A stretch of 64,000 bases of DNA, from NCBI RefSeq assembly GCF_002258785.1, contig NZ_NOYI01000033.1:62001-126000 (forward strand), read 5' to 3'. The notes under the pieces were generated by a model. That model had not been told where the DNA came from and searched no databases. It saw nothing but the letters and a program-made list of their open reading frames with translations. Shown here piece after piece: positions 53,583-62,955 of this stretch (its first letter is position 1; each line of letters opens with the position of its first letter). A program made the position numbers and the translations under genes. Source of the stretch: Rhodococcus sp. 06-235-1A (GTDB lineage: Bacteria; Actinomycetota; Actinomycetes; Mycobacteriales; Mycobacteriaceae).

Positions 53583-54986
53583 ATGAGCGTTCTGCTCACT
53601 CTTCTGCTCGGCCTGCTCGTCGTTTTCCTCATCACCGTCGCGACCGGCTACTTCGTAGCCCAGGAATTCGCGTACATGACCGTCGATCGGTCCCGGCTCA
53701 AAGCGCGCGCCGAGGCCGGTGACGCCGTTGCCGCCCGCACGTTGACCGTCACCAAGCGCACGTCGTTCATGCTCTCCGGTGCCCAGCTGGGCATCACGGT
53801 CACCGGCCTGCTGGTCGGCTATGTCGCCGAACCGCTGATCGGTCAGTCGTTCGGCGCGATACTGGGCGGCGTCGGGGTTCCGACTGCAGTCGGTGTCGGC
53901 CTGGGTGCCGTTCTGGCGATCACATTCGCCACGTTCGTGCAGATGCTCTTCGGTGAACTGTTCCCGAAGAACTTCGCCATCGCCCGGCCCGAGCCGGTGG
54001 CACGATGGCTCTCGCTGTCGACGACCATCTACCTCAAGGTCTTCGGCTGGTTGATCACCATTTTCGATCAGTCGTCGAATCTGCTGCTCAAAGCGCTGAA
54101 GATCGAACCCGTGCACGACGTGGAGCACTCGGCGAATCCACGCGACCTCGAGCACATCGTCTCGGATTCGCGCGAGACCGGCGACCTGCCCGAGGAATTG
54201 TCGACCCTGCTCGATCGCATTCTCGACTTCCCGACGCGCAACGTCGAGCATGCGATGATTCCGCGCTCACGGTCGGCCACAGTGCGCGACACCGACACTC
54301 TCGGTGAAGTGAAATCACTGATGGGACAAGAGCATTCACGGTATCCCGTGCTCGACGAGGACGACGGAATCGTGGGGGTGGTCCACCTGCACGACGTGCT
54401 GAGCTCCACCGAACCCGATTCGACTCCGATCTCCGAACTCACCCGCGATGCGCTGATTCTCCCCGAGATGCAGAGTTTGCCCGACGCGATGCGCGAACTG
54501 CGGGCGACACGCAACCAATTGGCCTGTGTCATCGACGAATACGGCGGCCTCACCGGCGTCATCACCATCGAGGATCTGGCCGAGGAACTGGTCGGCGAAA
54601 TCACCGACGAGCACGACGATGGCGTACTCGACCCGAGCCCGGTCAGCGCCGACGACGGCAGCTGGACGATGGCGGGCGAGGTGCACGTCGACGAGGTCGA
54701 ACGCGCGATCGGGGTGGATCTGCCCGACGGTGACTACGAGACGATTGCCGGATTCGCTATTGCACACCACGGTTCGTTGCCGGACGTCGGTACGCGTATC
54801 GAGGTGGACCTGCCGCCGGACAACGCCGACCTCGCCAACGACGAGGAGACTCCCGTGCGCTTCGTGATCCTCGAGATCGAGGAGATCGACAGTCATGTCC
54901 CGTCGCTGCTGACCCTGACGCTCGGCGAGCGTGACCCCGAGCGTGACGACGAGTCGGCAGAGCCGAAGGAAAGTGTGCACCGATGA
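53583..54986 (+). CDS. CNNM/HlyC family protein with CBS pair
   Basis: A 467-residue protein: an N-terminal CNNM (DUF21) membrane domain with three or four spans (MSVLLTLLLGLLVVFLITVATGY start, LSGAQLGITVTGLLVG), a cytosolic CBS pair (MIPRSRSATVRDTDT, RNQLACVIDEYGGLTGVITIEDL) and a CorC_HlyC C-terminal domain (DGSWTMAGEVHVDEVE). Family members are implicated in Mg/Co transport or hemolysin-like functions. The ATG at 53583 is preferred to an upstream GTG. It is coupled to the next gene by ATGA. Confidence 0.88.
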   Translation: MSVLLTLLLGLLVVFLITVATGYFVAQEFAYMTVDRSRLKARAEAGDAVAARTLTVTKRTSFMLSGAQLGITVTGLLVGYVAEPLIGQSFGAILGGVGVPTAVGVGLGAVLAITFATFVQMLFGELFPKNFAIARPEPVARWLSLSTTIYLKVFGWLITIFDQSSNLLLKALKIEPVHDVEHSANPRDLEHIVSDSRETGDLPEELSTLLDRILDFPTRNVEHAMIPRSRSATVRDTDTLGEVKSLMGQEHSRYPVLDEDDGIVGVVHLHDVLSSTEPDSTPISELTRDALILPEMQSLPDAMRELRATRNQLACVIDEYGGLTGVITIEDLAEELVGEITDEHDDGVLDPSPVSADDGSWTMAGEVHVDEVERAIGVDLPDGDYETIAGFAIAHHGSLPDVGTRIEVDLPPDNADLANDEETPVRFVILEIEEIDSHVPSLLTLTLGERDPERDDESAEPKESVHR

Positions 54987-56002
54987 GCAACATCTGGGTC
55001 TTTCTGGCCGTCACCGTCGGTCTCATCGCTGCGAGCGCCTTCTTCGTCGCAGTGGAGTTCGCGTTGCTTGCGGCCAAGCGTCATCGTCTGGAAGACGCCG
55101 CACCGAACTCGCGCGCCGCTCGCGCCGCATTGCGCAGCTCCTCGGAGTTGACCGTCCTGCTCGCCGGATCGCAGCTCGGCATCACCGTCTGCACCCTCGC
55201 GCTCGGTGCAACGACCAAACCGGCCGTGCATTACTGGCTCACGCCACTGTTCGAGAGCATCGGCCTGCCGTACTGGTTCGCCGACGTGCTGGGATTCGTC
55301 CTGGCACTGATCATCGTCACGTTCCTGCACCTGGTCGTCGGCGAGATGGCTCCGAAGTCGTGGGCCATCGCGCATCCGGAGAAGTCGGCCACGATGCTCG
55401 CACTTCCCATGCGTGGCTTCATGTTCGTCACTCGCCCGGTGCTCACGGTCCTGAACGACATGGCCAACTGGTGCCTGCGCAAGGTCGGCGTGGAGCCGGC
55501 CGACCAGGTGGGTTCCGGCCAGAACGCGGACGATCTCCGTCAGCTCGTGGAGCACTCGGTCAACGTCGGCGCACTCGACGCCAGCTACCAGGCCCAGATC
55601 TCGGGGGCGCTGGAACTACAGGATCTCACCGTCGGCGATCTCGTCGAGCAGAACGGTGCGCCCACCTCGGTACTGTCGTCGGCGTCGATCGACGATGTGC
55701 GGGAGGCGTCGCGCACCAGCGGACATCTGCGGATCCTCGTCAGCGACGAGGATGTGGTGAAAGGTGTTGTGCACGTGAGGGACACGCTGACCAATCCGGA
55801 CAGTCTGGCCGAGATCACGCGCCCGGCGTACACACTGGAGTCCACCACTCCGGTGTACGTGGCGCTTGCGTCGATGCGCGAGACCCGGCACCACCTGGCG
55901 CTGGTGGTGGATGCCTCGGTTGGGGTCGGTGAGACGTCGCGAACGATCGGAGTGGTGACGCTGTCCGATGTGCTGACGCGGCTTCTGCCCGAACCCGTCT
56001 GA
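54983..56002 (+). CDS. CNNM family protein with CBS domains, shorter paralogue
   Basis: A 339-residue paralogue of the previous gene with the CNNM membrane domain (FFVAVEFALLAAKRHRLED, LAGSQLGITVCTLALG) and a CBS region, but without the CorC_HlyC tail. The start overlaps the previous stop. Tandem CNNM pairs are common in actinobacteria and may form heteromers. Confidence 0.87.
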   Translation: MSNIWVFLAVTVGLIAASAFFVAVEFALLAAKRHRLEDAAPNSRAARAALRSSSELTVLLAGSQLGITVCTLALGATTKPAVHYWLTPLFESIGLPYWFADVLGFVLALIIVTFLHLVVGEMAPKSWAIAHPEKSATMLALPMRGFMFVTRPVLTVLNDMANWCLRKVGVEPADQVGSGQNADDLRQLVEHSVNVGALDASYQAQISGALELQDLTVGDLVEQNGAPTSVLSSASIDDVREASRTSGHLRILVSDEDVVKGVVHVRDTLTNPDSLAEITRPAYTLESTTPVYVALASMRETRHHLALVVDASVGVGETSRTIGVVTLSDVLTRLLPEPV

Positions 56003-56021
56003 TTCGATCCGGCCCTTCGAC

Positions 56022-56064
56022 GAGATATCCCCGACCGGCCTACACGGCCGATCGGGGATATCTC
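56022..56064. terminator. Bidirectional terminator after the CNNM pair
   Basis: A perfect 13-bp stem (56022-56034 with 56052-56064) with an inner GGCC/GGCC pairing. It lies 19 bp after the CNNM stop and 21 bp after the stop of a small minus-strand open frame. Confidence 0.8.
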
Positions 56065-56085
56065 TGTCGTATCGAGCCCGAGTAC

Positions 56086-56181
56086 TCAGATCGGGGCGAC
56101 GACCAACAGGTGTGCCCAGTACGACGCGACGTCGTGGCCGAGCTGGGGGAGCAGCACGTCGTAGAGCAGGTAGGACATCAT
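56086..56181 (-). CDS. Predicted 31-residue small protein
   Basis: Starts MMSYLLYDVL and ends HLLVVAPI. Nearly all codons end in G or C, as in the real genes here, and AGGAG stands ten bases before the first ATG. It is followed by a terminator (56022-56064). The chain is hydrophobic/amphipathic with no known motif. Not recognised; expression unproven. Upstream (56182-56314) I see no other gene. Confidence 0.45.
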   Translation of the reverse strand: MMSYLLYDVLLPQLGHDVASYWAHLLVVAPI

Positions 56182-56314
56182 TGCCGTCGAACTCCTTGTT
56201 CAGCGTGTCGTTGCCGACTCGCATATACCGAGACTTGTAGGTCATTGAGACTGTAGATGACCCGGCCTCCGGTGGCATCCATATCGCCTACTCGCGTGCG
56301 TTGCTCCGAACATG

Positions 56315-56794
56315 TCAGCCGATGCAGCCCTGAAGCGTGGTGAAGCTGCCCGCGATTCCGGCACCGTTGCACACTGCGCCCTCAGGGGTGAGCGTGATGG
56401 TCGAGCCCGGCGCGGCCACGGCAATGGAGAGTCCGAGACCCGCCGCGGTGTTCTGGGCAACCGCACCGGGGCCGAAGGCGATCGCCGCAGGCGCGCCGCC
56501 GAAACTGCCGTTGCTGACGGCAGTTCCGCCGTTCAGGCCGAGCGCCAGAGCGGCCGCATTGTTCATGGCCTCCGCGGAACCCCAGCCCTCGAGGCCGAAT
56601 CCTGCGGCCGCGCTGGCACCGTCTGCGGAGCTGTCGCACTGTGATCCGCCGACGAGCGCAGCGACCTCGGCACCTCCGGGTGCCGTGGTGCAGGCGACCG
56701 GCGCCGCAGCCGCAGTGCCGGGGACCAGCGCCGCGAAGGTACAGGCGAATCCGAATGCTGCCGCTCCGCCGAGAATTCTCTTGGTGTGGAACAT
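56315..56794 (-). CDS. DUF6764 family secreted protein
   Basis: A 159-residue exported protein with a signal peptide ending TAAAAP, followed by an Ala/Gly-rich low-complexity chain with four cysteines (VACTTAPG, SQCDSS, AVCNGAG, QGCIG). This pattern is typical of rhodococcal DUF6764 proteins of unknown function. The ATG of MFHTKRI follows GGGAGGCATTC-type sequence on the minus strand. Confidence 0.8.
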   Translation of the reverse strand: MFHTKRILGGAAAFGFACTFAALVPGTAAAAPVACTTAPGGAEVAALVGGSQCDSSADGASAAAGFGLEGWGSAEAMNNAAALALGLNGGTAVSNGSFGGAPAAIAFGPGAVAQNTAAGLGLSIAVAAPGSTITLTPEGAVCNGAGIAGSFTTLQGCIG

Positions 56795-57001
56795 GGTGAA
56801 TGCCTCCCGAGATCGATGCGTCGGCACCGGTGCGCCGAGCGTGACGGTCGCTGGGCCGGTGTTGCTGAGGACCCGACTCCCTGACTTCGAGTCTCGACCC
56901 GCGCGGGCGCAGCGCGGGTTCGGCGACATCTCGAAAACGTCTCGGTAACATAACGCTGAGATAACGGTGCGTGGAGCGCGGTCGGTCTCTACGATTGCCT
57001 C

Positions 57002-57352
57002 ATGATCGGACGCATCGACGAGGTCGTTTTCGACTGCGCGGAACCCTCGTTGCTCGCGCAATTCTGGGCCGGCGTGCTCGGCGGGCAACCTGCAATGCGC
57101 GACGACCGATGGCACTACGTCGACGTTCCCGGGTTCACTCGGCTGGCGTTTCAACGAGTCCCGGAGAGCAAGTCGATCAAGAATCGACTCCACCTCGACG
57201 TCGACGTGCCGAGTATCGACGTTGCCGTCGAGCAGGCGATTGCGCTGGGTGCGACGGTGCTCGGCGACCGGCACTCCGATGCGGCGGGGTCGTTTCAGGT
57301 GCTCCTCGACCCCGAGGGCAACGAGTGGTGTCTGGTGACGCCGCCCGGGTGA
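57002..57352 (+). CDS. VOC family (glyoxalase/bleomycin resistance-like) protein
   Basis: A 116-residue single-domain VOC protein: CAEPSLLAQFWAGVLGG, NRLHLDVDVPSID and FQVLLDPEGNEWCLV are the usual blocks. Function unspecified; could be metal-dependent lyase or binding protein. It ends exactly where the convergent HxlR gene ends. Confidence 0.88.
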   Translation: MIGRIDEVVFDCAEPSLLAQFWAGVLGGQPAMRDDRWHYVDVPGFTRLAFQRVPESKSIKNRLHLDVDVPSIDVAVEQAIALGATVLGDRHSDAAGSFQVLLDPEGNEWCLVTPPG

Positions 57353-57727
57353 TCAGCGTGCGTCGTGCTGGGCGCGTGCTTCGAGGACGGTAGGCATGTT
57401 GCCCTCGAGAAGTTCGATCAGGTCGCTCAAGCGGGCACCGACTTCGCGGCCGAGCGGGGTGAGGCTGTACTCCACTTTCGGTGGGATGGTCTCGAGGACG
57501 GTGCGCACCACGAGCCCATCGCGCTCGAGAGTCTGCAGGGTCTGCGAGAGCATGCGTTCACTGACGCCGTCGACGCGTCGGCGCAATGCGTTGAAGCGAT
57601 AGTCGCCTTCGGTGAGTGCAGCCAGGGCCAAGACTCCCCACCTGCTCGTGGCGTTCTGCAGGGTCTGTCGCGACGCGCAGTCCCGCGCGAAGACGGACGC
57701 TTCGAGGGATTCGGCGGCATCGGGCAT
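57353..57727 (-). CDS. HxlR family transcriptional regulator
   Basis: A 124-residue winged-helix regulator: ATSRWGVLALAALTEGDYRFNALRRRVDGVSERMLSQTLQ-type core (residues about 26-66) with GLVVRTVLETIPPKVEY wing. HxlR proteins often sense quinones or aldehydes. It is divergent from an NAD(P)H-binding NmrA/QorB-like gene, a common pairing. Confidence 0.9.
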   Translation of the reverse strand: MPDAAESLEASVFARDCASRQTLQNATSRWGVLALAALTEGDYRFNALRRRVDGVSERMLSQTLQTLERDGLVVRTVLETIPPKVEYSLTPLGREVGARLSDLIELLEGNMPTVLEARAQHDAR

Positions 57728-57779
57728 ATGGCAATGCTAGCGCATGCTGAAACATCAGTGATTACCGTCGCAGTTGCAC

Positions 57780-57798
57780 TGCACTAAAAGTAAGTGCA
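57780..57798. promoter_or_regulatory. Candidate HxlR operator
   Basis: Inverted repeat TGCACT/AGTGCA with a 7-base AT-rich spacer, between the divergent hxlR and NmrA-like genes. Confidence 0.55.
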
Positions 57799-57847
57799 TG
57801 ATGAGGTGGAACTTGAAACCTCAACCCCGAGACACGCAGGAGTCGGC

Positions 57848-58702
57848 ATGACCACAGCAGTAACCGGAGCAACGGGCAACCTCGGCGGACTCGTCGTCGA
57901 TGCACTCATCACACGCGGCGTCGCACCCGGCGACATCGTTGCCGTCGTCCGAAACGCGGACAAGGCTGCCTCGCTGGCCGACCGCGGCGTCGTGGTTCGA
58001 GTTGCCGACTACAGCGACACTGCCGCTCTGACGTCCGCCTTCGCAGGCGTGGACAAGGTGCTGCTGATTTCGGGATCCGAGGTCGGGCAGCGAATCGCGC
58101 AGCACAACAACGTGATCGACGCCGCAGAGGCGGCGGGGGTGAGCCTGATCGCGTACACCAGCCTGCTCGCTGCAGACACGTCCGGGGTGAGCTTGGCCCC
58201 CGAGCACAAGGCGACGGAGGAGCGCCTCACCGCGTCCGCGATTCCCGCGGTCTTCCTCCGCAACGGCTGGTACTGGGAGAATTACCTCGGCTCGCTCGCC
58301 CAGACCGTCGAGGGTGGGGTTCTGCTCGGCGCAGCGGGCAACGGCAAGATCGCGGCAGCATCGCGCGCGGACTATGCGGACGCGGCTGCCGCCGTGCTGA
58401 CCCGCGACGATCAGGGTGGAAAGATCTACGAGCTCGGCGGCGACGAGCATCTGACGTACGCCGATCTGGCCACCGTCATCGGTGATGTTTCCGGCAAGCC
58501 GGTGGTCTACAAGGACGTCTCCGAGTCCGAGTACGCCGCGATTCTCGAAGGTGCCGGCCTGCCCGACTTCGTGGCAACGATGCTCGCCAGTGCCGACGCC
58601 GGCATCTCTCGCGGCGAACTCGACACCGACTCCGGTGATCTCCAAGCCCTGATCGGTCGCGCATCCACTCCCGTGGCCGAAGTGCTCCGCGCCGCAGTGT
58701 GA
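57848..58702 (+). CDS. NmrA/QorB-like NAD(P)-binding oxidoreductase
   Basis: A 284-residue atypical SDR. TTAVTGATGNLGGLVVDAL is the dinucleotide motif; YTSLLAADTSGVSLAPEHKATE and FLRNGWYWENYLGSL are typical of QorB (NAD(P)H:quinone reductase) and NmrA-like proteins. The start ATG at 57848 follows GCAGGAG; an upstream GTG frame passes through the operator and is rejected. Control by the divergent HxlR is likely. Confidence 0.88.
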   Translation: MTTAVTGATGNLGGLVVDALITRGVAPGDIVAVVRNADKAASLADRGVVVRVADYSDTAALTSAFAGVDKVLLISGSEVGQRIAQHNNVIDAAEAAGVSLIAYTSLLAADTSGVSLAPEHKATEERLTASAIPAVFLRNGWYWENYLGSLAQTVEGGVLLGAAGNGKIAAASRADYADAAAAVLTRDDQGGKIYELGGDEHLTYADLATVIGDVSGKPVVYKDVSESEYAAILEGAGLPDFVATMLASADAGISRGELDTDSGDLQALIGRASTPVAEVLRAAV

Positions 58703-58737
58703 CGAGCGGCGGGGGCGGTACTTGTACCGTGGGCGCG

Positions 58738-59349
58738 GTGAATCACTCCTACACCCGCACCATGTTCCTGGCCGCCTCCGTCTCGCTCGTCCTCCTGACG
58801 GGAGCCTGCAGTTCGGATTCGGACTCCTCGTCGTCGGCAACCTCCACTTCCTCGGCTGCGGCCTCCAACGGCGCAACGTCAGCGGCCGCGAGCACCTGCC
58901 CCACCGCCACACCCGACGCCGCTGGCACACCCGATTGGACGCTGGACGGGGACACCGGCAGCATCGCGGTCGTCGGATCGACGGACACGGCCGCACCCGC
59001 GGTCACGGTCGAGGCACCGTTCAGCGTCGCCGAGACACAGGTGAAGACGCTGACGGTCGGTGACGGCCCGGTCATCGCGGACGACGCCTCGGTGTCGGTT
59101 TGCTACACGGGTGTCAACGGACGCGACGGGGAGATCTTCGACAGCAGCTTCGCGAGCGGCCAACCGATCGAGTTCCCACTCGGCGGAGTTGTCGCGGGCT
59201 TCCAGAAGGCCATCGCCGGGCAGACCGTCGGCTCGACCGTCGCCGTTGCGGTCACCTCGGCCGACGGCTACCCGAGCGGTCAGCCGCAGGCAGGAATCGA
59301 GCCGGGAGACAGCCTGATCTTCGCGATCTCGATCCTGTCCGCGAGCTGA
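58738..59349 (+). CDS. FKBP-type peptidyl-prolyl isomerase lipoprotein
   Basis: A 203-residue exported isomerase. The signal ends LLTGACSS, a lipobox, followed by a Ser/Ala-rich tether. The FKBP domain fills the C-terminal 90 residues (VSVCYTGVNGRDGEIFDSSF, IEFPLGGVVAGFQKAIAGQ). It would assist folding of exported proteins at the outer membrane face. The GTG at 58738 is preferred; a GTG 13 codons upstream overlaps the previous gene. Confidence 0.87.
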   Translation: MNHSYTRTMFLAASVSLVLLTGACSSDSDSSSSATSTSSAAASNGATSAAASTCPTATPDAAGTPDWTLDGDTGSIAVVGSTDTAAPAVTVEAPFSVAETQVKTLTVGDGPVIADDASVSVCYTGVNGRDGEIFDSSFASGQPIEFPLGGVVAGFQKAIAGQTVGSTVAVAVTSADGYPSGQPQAGIEPGDSLIFAISILSAS

Positions 59350-59355
59350 GTACGG

Positions 59356-59401
59356 CTCGTGCGCGTTTTGCGTAGCCAGAGCTACGCAAAACGCGCACGA
59401 G
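59356..59401. terminator. Long perfect bidirectional hairpin between FKBP and lipocalin genes
   Basis: A 21-bp perfect stem (59356-59376 with 59381-59401) with a 4-base CAGA loop, in a convergent gap. Its arms contain a TTTTGCG/CGCAAAA core, so one strand ends in a short T-run. Confidence 0.85.
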
Positions 59402-59423
59402 GTGGGGTGCGGCTCCGCGGCAC

Positions 59424-60053
59424 TTACACCGTCGAGAGCTGCTGAATCGTCGTCGCGCCGCCCGGGGTGGGCGTCGTGGTGATGAAGTTCGAGTCGTAAC
59501 CCAGCGATTCGACGACGCTGCGGATCTCACGGAACTGCTCGACGCTGACGTCGGGCGTGCGCTTGAGCACGAATCCGGACGTGCGGGTGGGGCTTCCGAC
59601 GAACGCCCACGAGTAGTCGTCGGCAATGTAGGCCACGATGTAGTTCGTCGGCCCTTCCTGGCTTTCCTGCGTGGGAACTCCCGGGAAGCTCACGTGCAGT
59701 TGGGCTTTGGTGACCGTGTCGTTGACCCGAGCGTTGCCGACGATGCGGTTCTCGCCGCCGGTCCAGGTGGTGCAGGTGTTCTCGACGCGAATGTTCGATG
59801 CGTCGATCATCTGGTAGTTCGCCTGGGTGTCGCGTGCGCAGATCAGGTTGAACGGCTGCGGCACCGCGGCGACCTGGTTCCAGGTGCCCAGGTAGCGCTC
59901 GACATCGAGTGACGGGATCGGAGCCAACGGATCGAGGCCGACCGATCCCAGGGGTCCGACCGGTTGTGCCTGCGCCGGCGCAGCGGCGAGGAGGGTGCCT
60001 GCGGCCAATACTCCGGCAATTGCGGTGCGGCTCAGTGCGGTACGGATGTTCAT
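59424..60053 (-). CDS. Secreted lipocalin family protein
   Basis: A 209-residue exported lipocalin. The signal ends AQAQP. The lipocalin motif YLGTWNQVAAVPQPF is near residue 53 and the C-terminal strand is FVLKRTPDVS. Bacterial lipocalins bind lipids or other hydrophobic ligands. Its ATG shares its A with the stop of the upstream MMPL gene, so it is translated with it and may handle the same cargo. Confidence 0.88.
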   Translation of the reverse strand: MNIRTALSRTAIAGVLAAGTLLAAAPAQAQPVGPLGSVGLDPLAPIPSLDVERYLGTWNQVAAVPQPFNLICARDTQANYQMIDASNIRVENTCTTWTGGENRIVGNARVNDTVTKAQLHVSFPGVPTQESQEGPTNYIVAYIADDYSWAFVGSPTRTSGFVLKRTPDVSVEQFREIRSVVESLGYDSNFITTTPTPGGATTIQQLSTV

Positions 60054-62164
60054 CAATTCGCTCCTTGTGTTGTGGTTGCGGTCTCGCTGGAATCGATTCT
60101 GTTCGGCCACCAGATTTTCGGGCCGATGAGGGTGAACAGGGCGGGAATGACGACGGTACGTACGACGAAGGTATCGAGCAGAATGCCGAGTCCGACGATG
60201 ATTCCGAGCTGGGTCAGGGTGATCAGCGGTAGCACGCCGAGGACGCAGAACACCGCGGCCAGAACGATTCCCGCGCTGGTGATGACGCCGCCGGTAGCCG
60301 ACACCGCTCGCGCGATCGCAGATCTGGTGCCGTGCCGCGGCGTTTCCTCGCGGGTACGCGTGACCAGGAAGATCGTGTAGTCCACTCCCAGGGCAACGAG
60401 GAACAGGAACGCGAACAGCGGGGTGTTGTCGTCGAGCGCGGGGAAACCGAAGATGTGCAGGCTCACCCAGCTACCGATACCGATGGCGGCCACTGCACTC
60501 AATACGGTTGTGGCAACCAGGATCAGGGGTGCCACGAGGGCGCGCAACAGTATCAACAGCACGGCAAGTACGACCGCGAGGATAGCGGGGATGACGACGA
60601 GGCGATCGCGAGCCGCTGCGTCAGTGGTGTCGAGCGCTTTGGCGTCGCTGCCACCTACCTGAGCGCGGTCCACGCCGGTGAGTGCGGCGCGGAGGTCCTC
60701 GACGACGGCGAAGGACTCGTCGGATGCGGGCGCTGCATCGGTGACGACCGAGAGGCGGGCGAGTCCGGTGTCGGAATCTGCGACGCGATCGACCGAGACG
60801 ACTCCGTCGATGCCCTCCACGGTGCCGATGACTCCGTCGATCTCTGCGGTGGGAGCGAGAACCGTCGTCGGATCGGCCGAACCTGCCGGAAAGTGTTGCG
60901 AGAGAGTGTCGAAACCTTCGACGGATTCGGCGGTGACGCGGAACTGTTCGGTTTGAGAGAGTCCGATCTGCGTCCCGAACAAGGCTGCGCAGCAGGCCAG
61001 TAGCGCAACGATGGTCACCGAGGCCGTCGCCACGGGTCGTCGGGCAACGCCAGCGGCAACGGAGTGCCAGACGCCATCCGTGGTGGTGTCCCGATCCGAT
61101 TCCTTGGGGACGAAGGGCCAGAACAGTTTCGGGCCGCACAGCGCCAGCAGCGGCGGCAGTGCGAACAGCACGAACACCGCCGCGACGACGAGGCCGGCCG
61201 CGGCCAGCGCTCCCAGGCTGCGGGTGCTCGGCAGGATTGCGAGGAGCAAAGTCAGCAGTGCCAGCACGACGGTGGCATTGCTGGCGAGAATGGCGGGCCC
61301 GGCCTGCCGGACGGCATGGCGTAGGGCGAGGCGGTGGTCGGACTCGCGGCGCAGTTCCTCGCGGTATCGAGAAATCAACAGCAGGGCGTAGTTGGTTCCG
61401 GCACCGAAGACCAACACGCTGGTGATTCCCGAGGTCGATCCATCGAACGACAGACCGGTGACCTCGGCCAGTGCGGTGCCGACGGTCGTTGCGAACCGGT
61501 CTGCGAAACCGATGACCAGCAGCGGCACCAACCACAGGATGGGTGACCGGTACGTGACGATCAGAAGGACTGCCACCACGAGCGCGGTCACGGCGAGCAA
61601 GGTGAAGTTGGCTCCGGAGAACGAGTTCGCGATGTCGGCACCGAAGGCGGGTCCGCCGGTGACCTGAGCGCGCAGGTCCGGTGCGAGGCCGTCGGTCGCG
61701 GCGGACCGCAGCTCGGTGATCAGTTCGTTCAGTGTGAAGCCCGACAGCGCGGAATCGACCTGGACGAGAGCGATCGCGGCCTTGCCGTCGGGTGCCACGA
61801 TCGGAGGAGGTCCCGGCGCGTCGGGCACCGAACGGTCGACGGCCAGCAGTCGGGTCTGTGCAGCGGCGGCGGCCTCGATATCGGCCGGGGTCAGGTCTGT
61901 GCCGTCGGTCCGGCTCAGAACCAGAATCACAGGGGCGGTGTCGGAGTCCGGAAACTCGGCCAGAAGCTGGTCCACCTGGTAGGACTCGGCAGAGGTCGGC
62001 AGCGAATTGGGTGACTGACCGGCGGAGTCGTTGCTTCCGACGAGCCCCATCACGGAGGCCGAAAGAACAAGGATCGCCAGCGCAATCGCCCACGATCTAC
62101 GGTGCGTCACGGCTGCGGCGACGCGGTCCCAGGCGGCGTTGTTCTCGGTTCGTGTGCTGTCCAC
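60053..62164 (-). CDS. MMPL-family (RND) transporter
   Basis: A 703-residue membrane protein with about 12 spans and two large extracytoplasmic loops. FGAGTNYALLLISRYREEL and LGVDYTIFLVTRTREE are the paired MMPL signatures containing the proton-relay Asp/Tyr. MMPL proteins export lipids or drugs in mycolate-containing bacteria. The GTG at 62164 is used; a TTG two codons upstream has a slightly better spaced GAG. A MarR regulator is divergent and a lipocalin follows. Confidence 0.9.
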   Translation of the reverse strand: MDSTRTENNAAWDRVAAAVTHRRSWAIALAILVLSASVMGLVGSNDSAGQSPNSLPTSAESYQVDQLLAEFPDSDTAPVILVLSRTDGTDLTPADIEAAAAAQTRLLAVDRSVPDAPGPPPIVAPDGKAAIALVQVDSALSGFTLNELITELRSAATDGLAPDLRAQVTGGPAFGADIANSFSGANFTLLAVTALVVAVLLIVTYRSPILWLVPLLVIGFADRFATTVGTALAEVTGLSFDGSTSGITSVLVFGAGTNYALLLISRYREELRRESDHRLALRHAVRQAGPAILASNATVVLALLTLLLAILPSTRSLGALAAAGLVVAAVFVLFALPPLLALCGPKLFWPFVPKESDRDTTTDGVWHSVAAGVARRPVATASVTIVALLACCAALFGTQIGLSQTEQFRVTAESVEGFDTLSQHFPAGSADPTTVLAPTAEIDGVIGTVEGIDGVVSVDRVADSDTGLARLSVVTDAAPASDESFAVVEDLRAALTGVDRAQVGGSDAKALDTTDAAARDRLVVIPAILAVVLAVLLILLRALVAPLILVATTVLSAVAAIGIGSWVSLHIFGFPALDDNTPLFAFLFLVALGVDYTIFLVTRTREETPRHGTRSAIARAVSATGGVITSAGIVLAAVFCVLGVLPLITLTQLGIIVGLGILLDTFVVRTVVIPALFTLIGPKIWWPNRIDSSETATTTQGAN

Positions 62165-62184
62165 GCTCAAAACAATCTCATTTA

Positions 62185-62197
62185 CTTAGATATTAAG
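62185..62197. promoter_or_regulatory. Candidate MarR operator
   Basis: Dyad CTTAGATATTAAG in an AT-rich stretch between the MMPL and marR starts. Its AT-rich palindrome is typical of MarR sites; its position about 20 bp before the MMPL start would let bound MarR block expression. Confidence 0.6.
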
Positions 62198-62258
62198 CAA
62201 CTGAACCTGTTGCGGGCAGTAGTCTGACTGTGGCCGCAGCAAAGGAGTTACCACCGAC

Positions 62259-62738
62259 ATGACCGACCGAAACCACCTCGAATCCGCGATATCGGCGGAT
62301 CTTCGAGCGCTGTCTTCGGTCTCCGAGCAGATCGGGCAGGTGTTCGGGGCGCTGCACAGCTTGCGGCCCAACGATTTTCGGGCCCTACTGCATGTGATGG
62401 TCGCCGACGTCGAGGGTGCGCCCCTGACGGCCGGCGAACTCGGCACGATGTTGGGGCTCTCTTCGGCGGCCATGACCTACCTCGTCGAGCGCATGATCGC
62501 CTCGGGTCACATACGACGTGAATCCGATTCATCCGACAGGCGCAAGGTGATTCTGCGGTACGACGAGCACGGGATGGAGGTCGCTCGCGGGTTCTTCGGT
62601 CCCCTCGGCATGCGCACCAGCGCCGCATTGGCAGACCTTCCCGATGCCGATCTGGCCGCCGCGCATCGAGTGTTCGAATCGCTCATCGGCGCCATGCGAG
62701 AACATCACGCCGACCTGGGTAACAGCAGTCGCACGTAG
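62259..62738 (+). CDS. MarR family transcriptional regulator
   Basis: A 159-residue winged-helix regulator (LTAGELGTMLGLSSAAMTYLVERMIASGHIRRESDSSDRRK-type core, residues about 52-92; the DRR wing is clear). It is divergent from the MMPL-lipocalin pair, which it probably represses. Confidence 0.92.
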   Translation: MTDRNHLESAISADLRALSSVSEQIGQVFGALHSLRPNDFRALLHVMVADVEGAPLTAGELGTMLGLSSAAMTYLVERMIASGHIRRESDSSDRRKVILRYDEHGMEVARGFFGPLGMRTSAALADLPDADLAAAHRVFESLIGAMREHHADLGNSSRT

Positions 62739-62955
62739 CGCGTGCGCCCGGGTGTGGCGTTCGAACGGCTGGTGGGCGGCCTACTCCAACCGATGCTGGA
62801 CTCTGAGCGTAGGAGTGCCGTAAGGTTGGCTGCGGTTGAGCTAACAGCCGGTCACGGGGAAACGCAGCGAAGTCGGCGTCCGGGTCAGGCAACAATTCTG
62901 CTCCCGCTTCGTCAATCGGTTTCCCCCTCAGTTCGACCGATCGATGGGATCTGCC

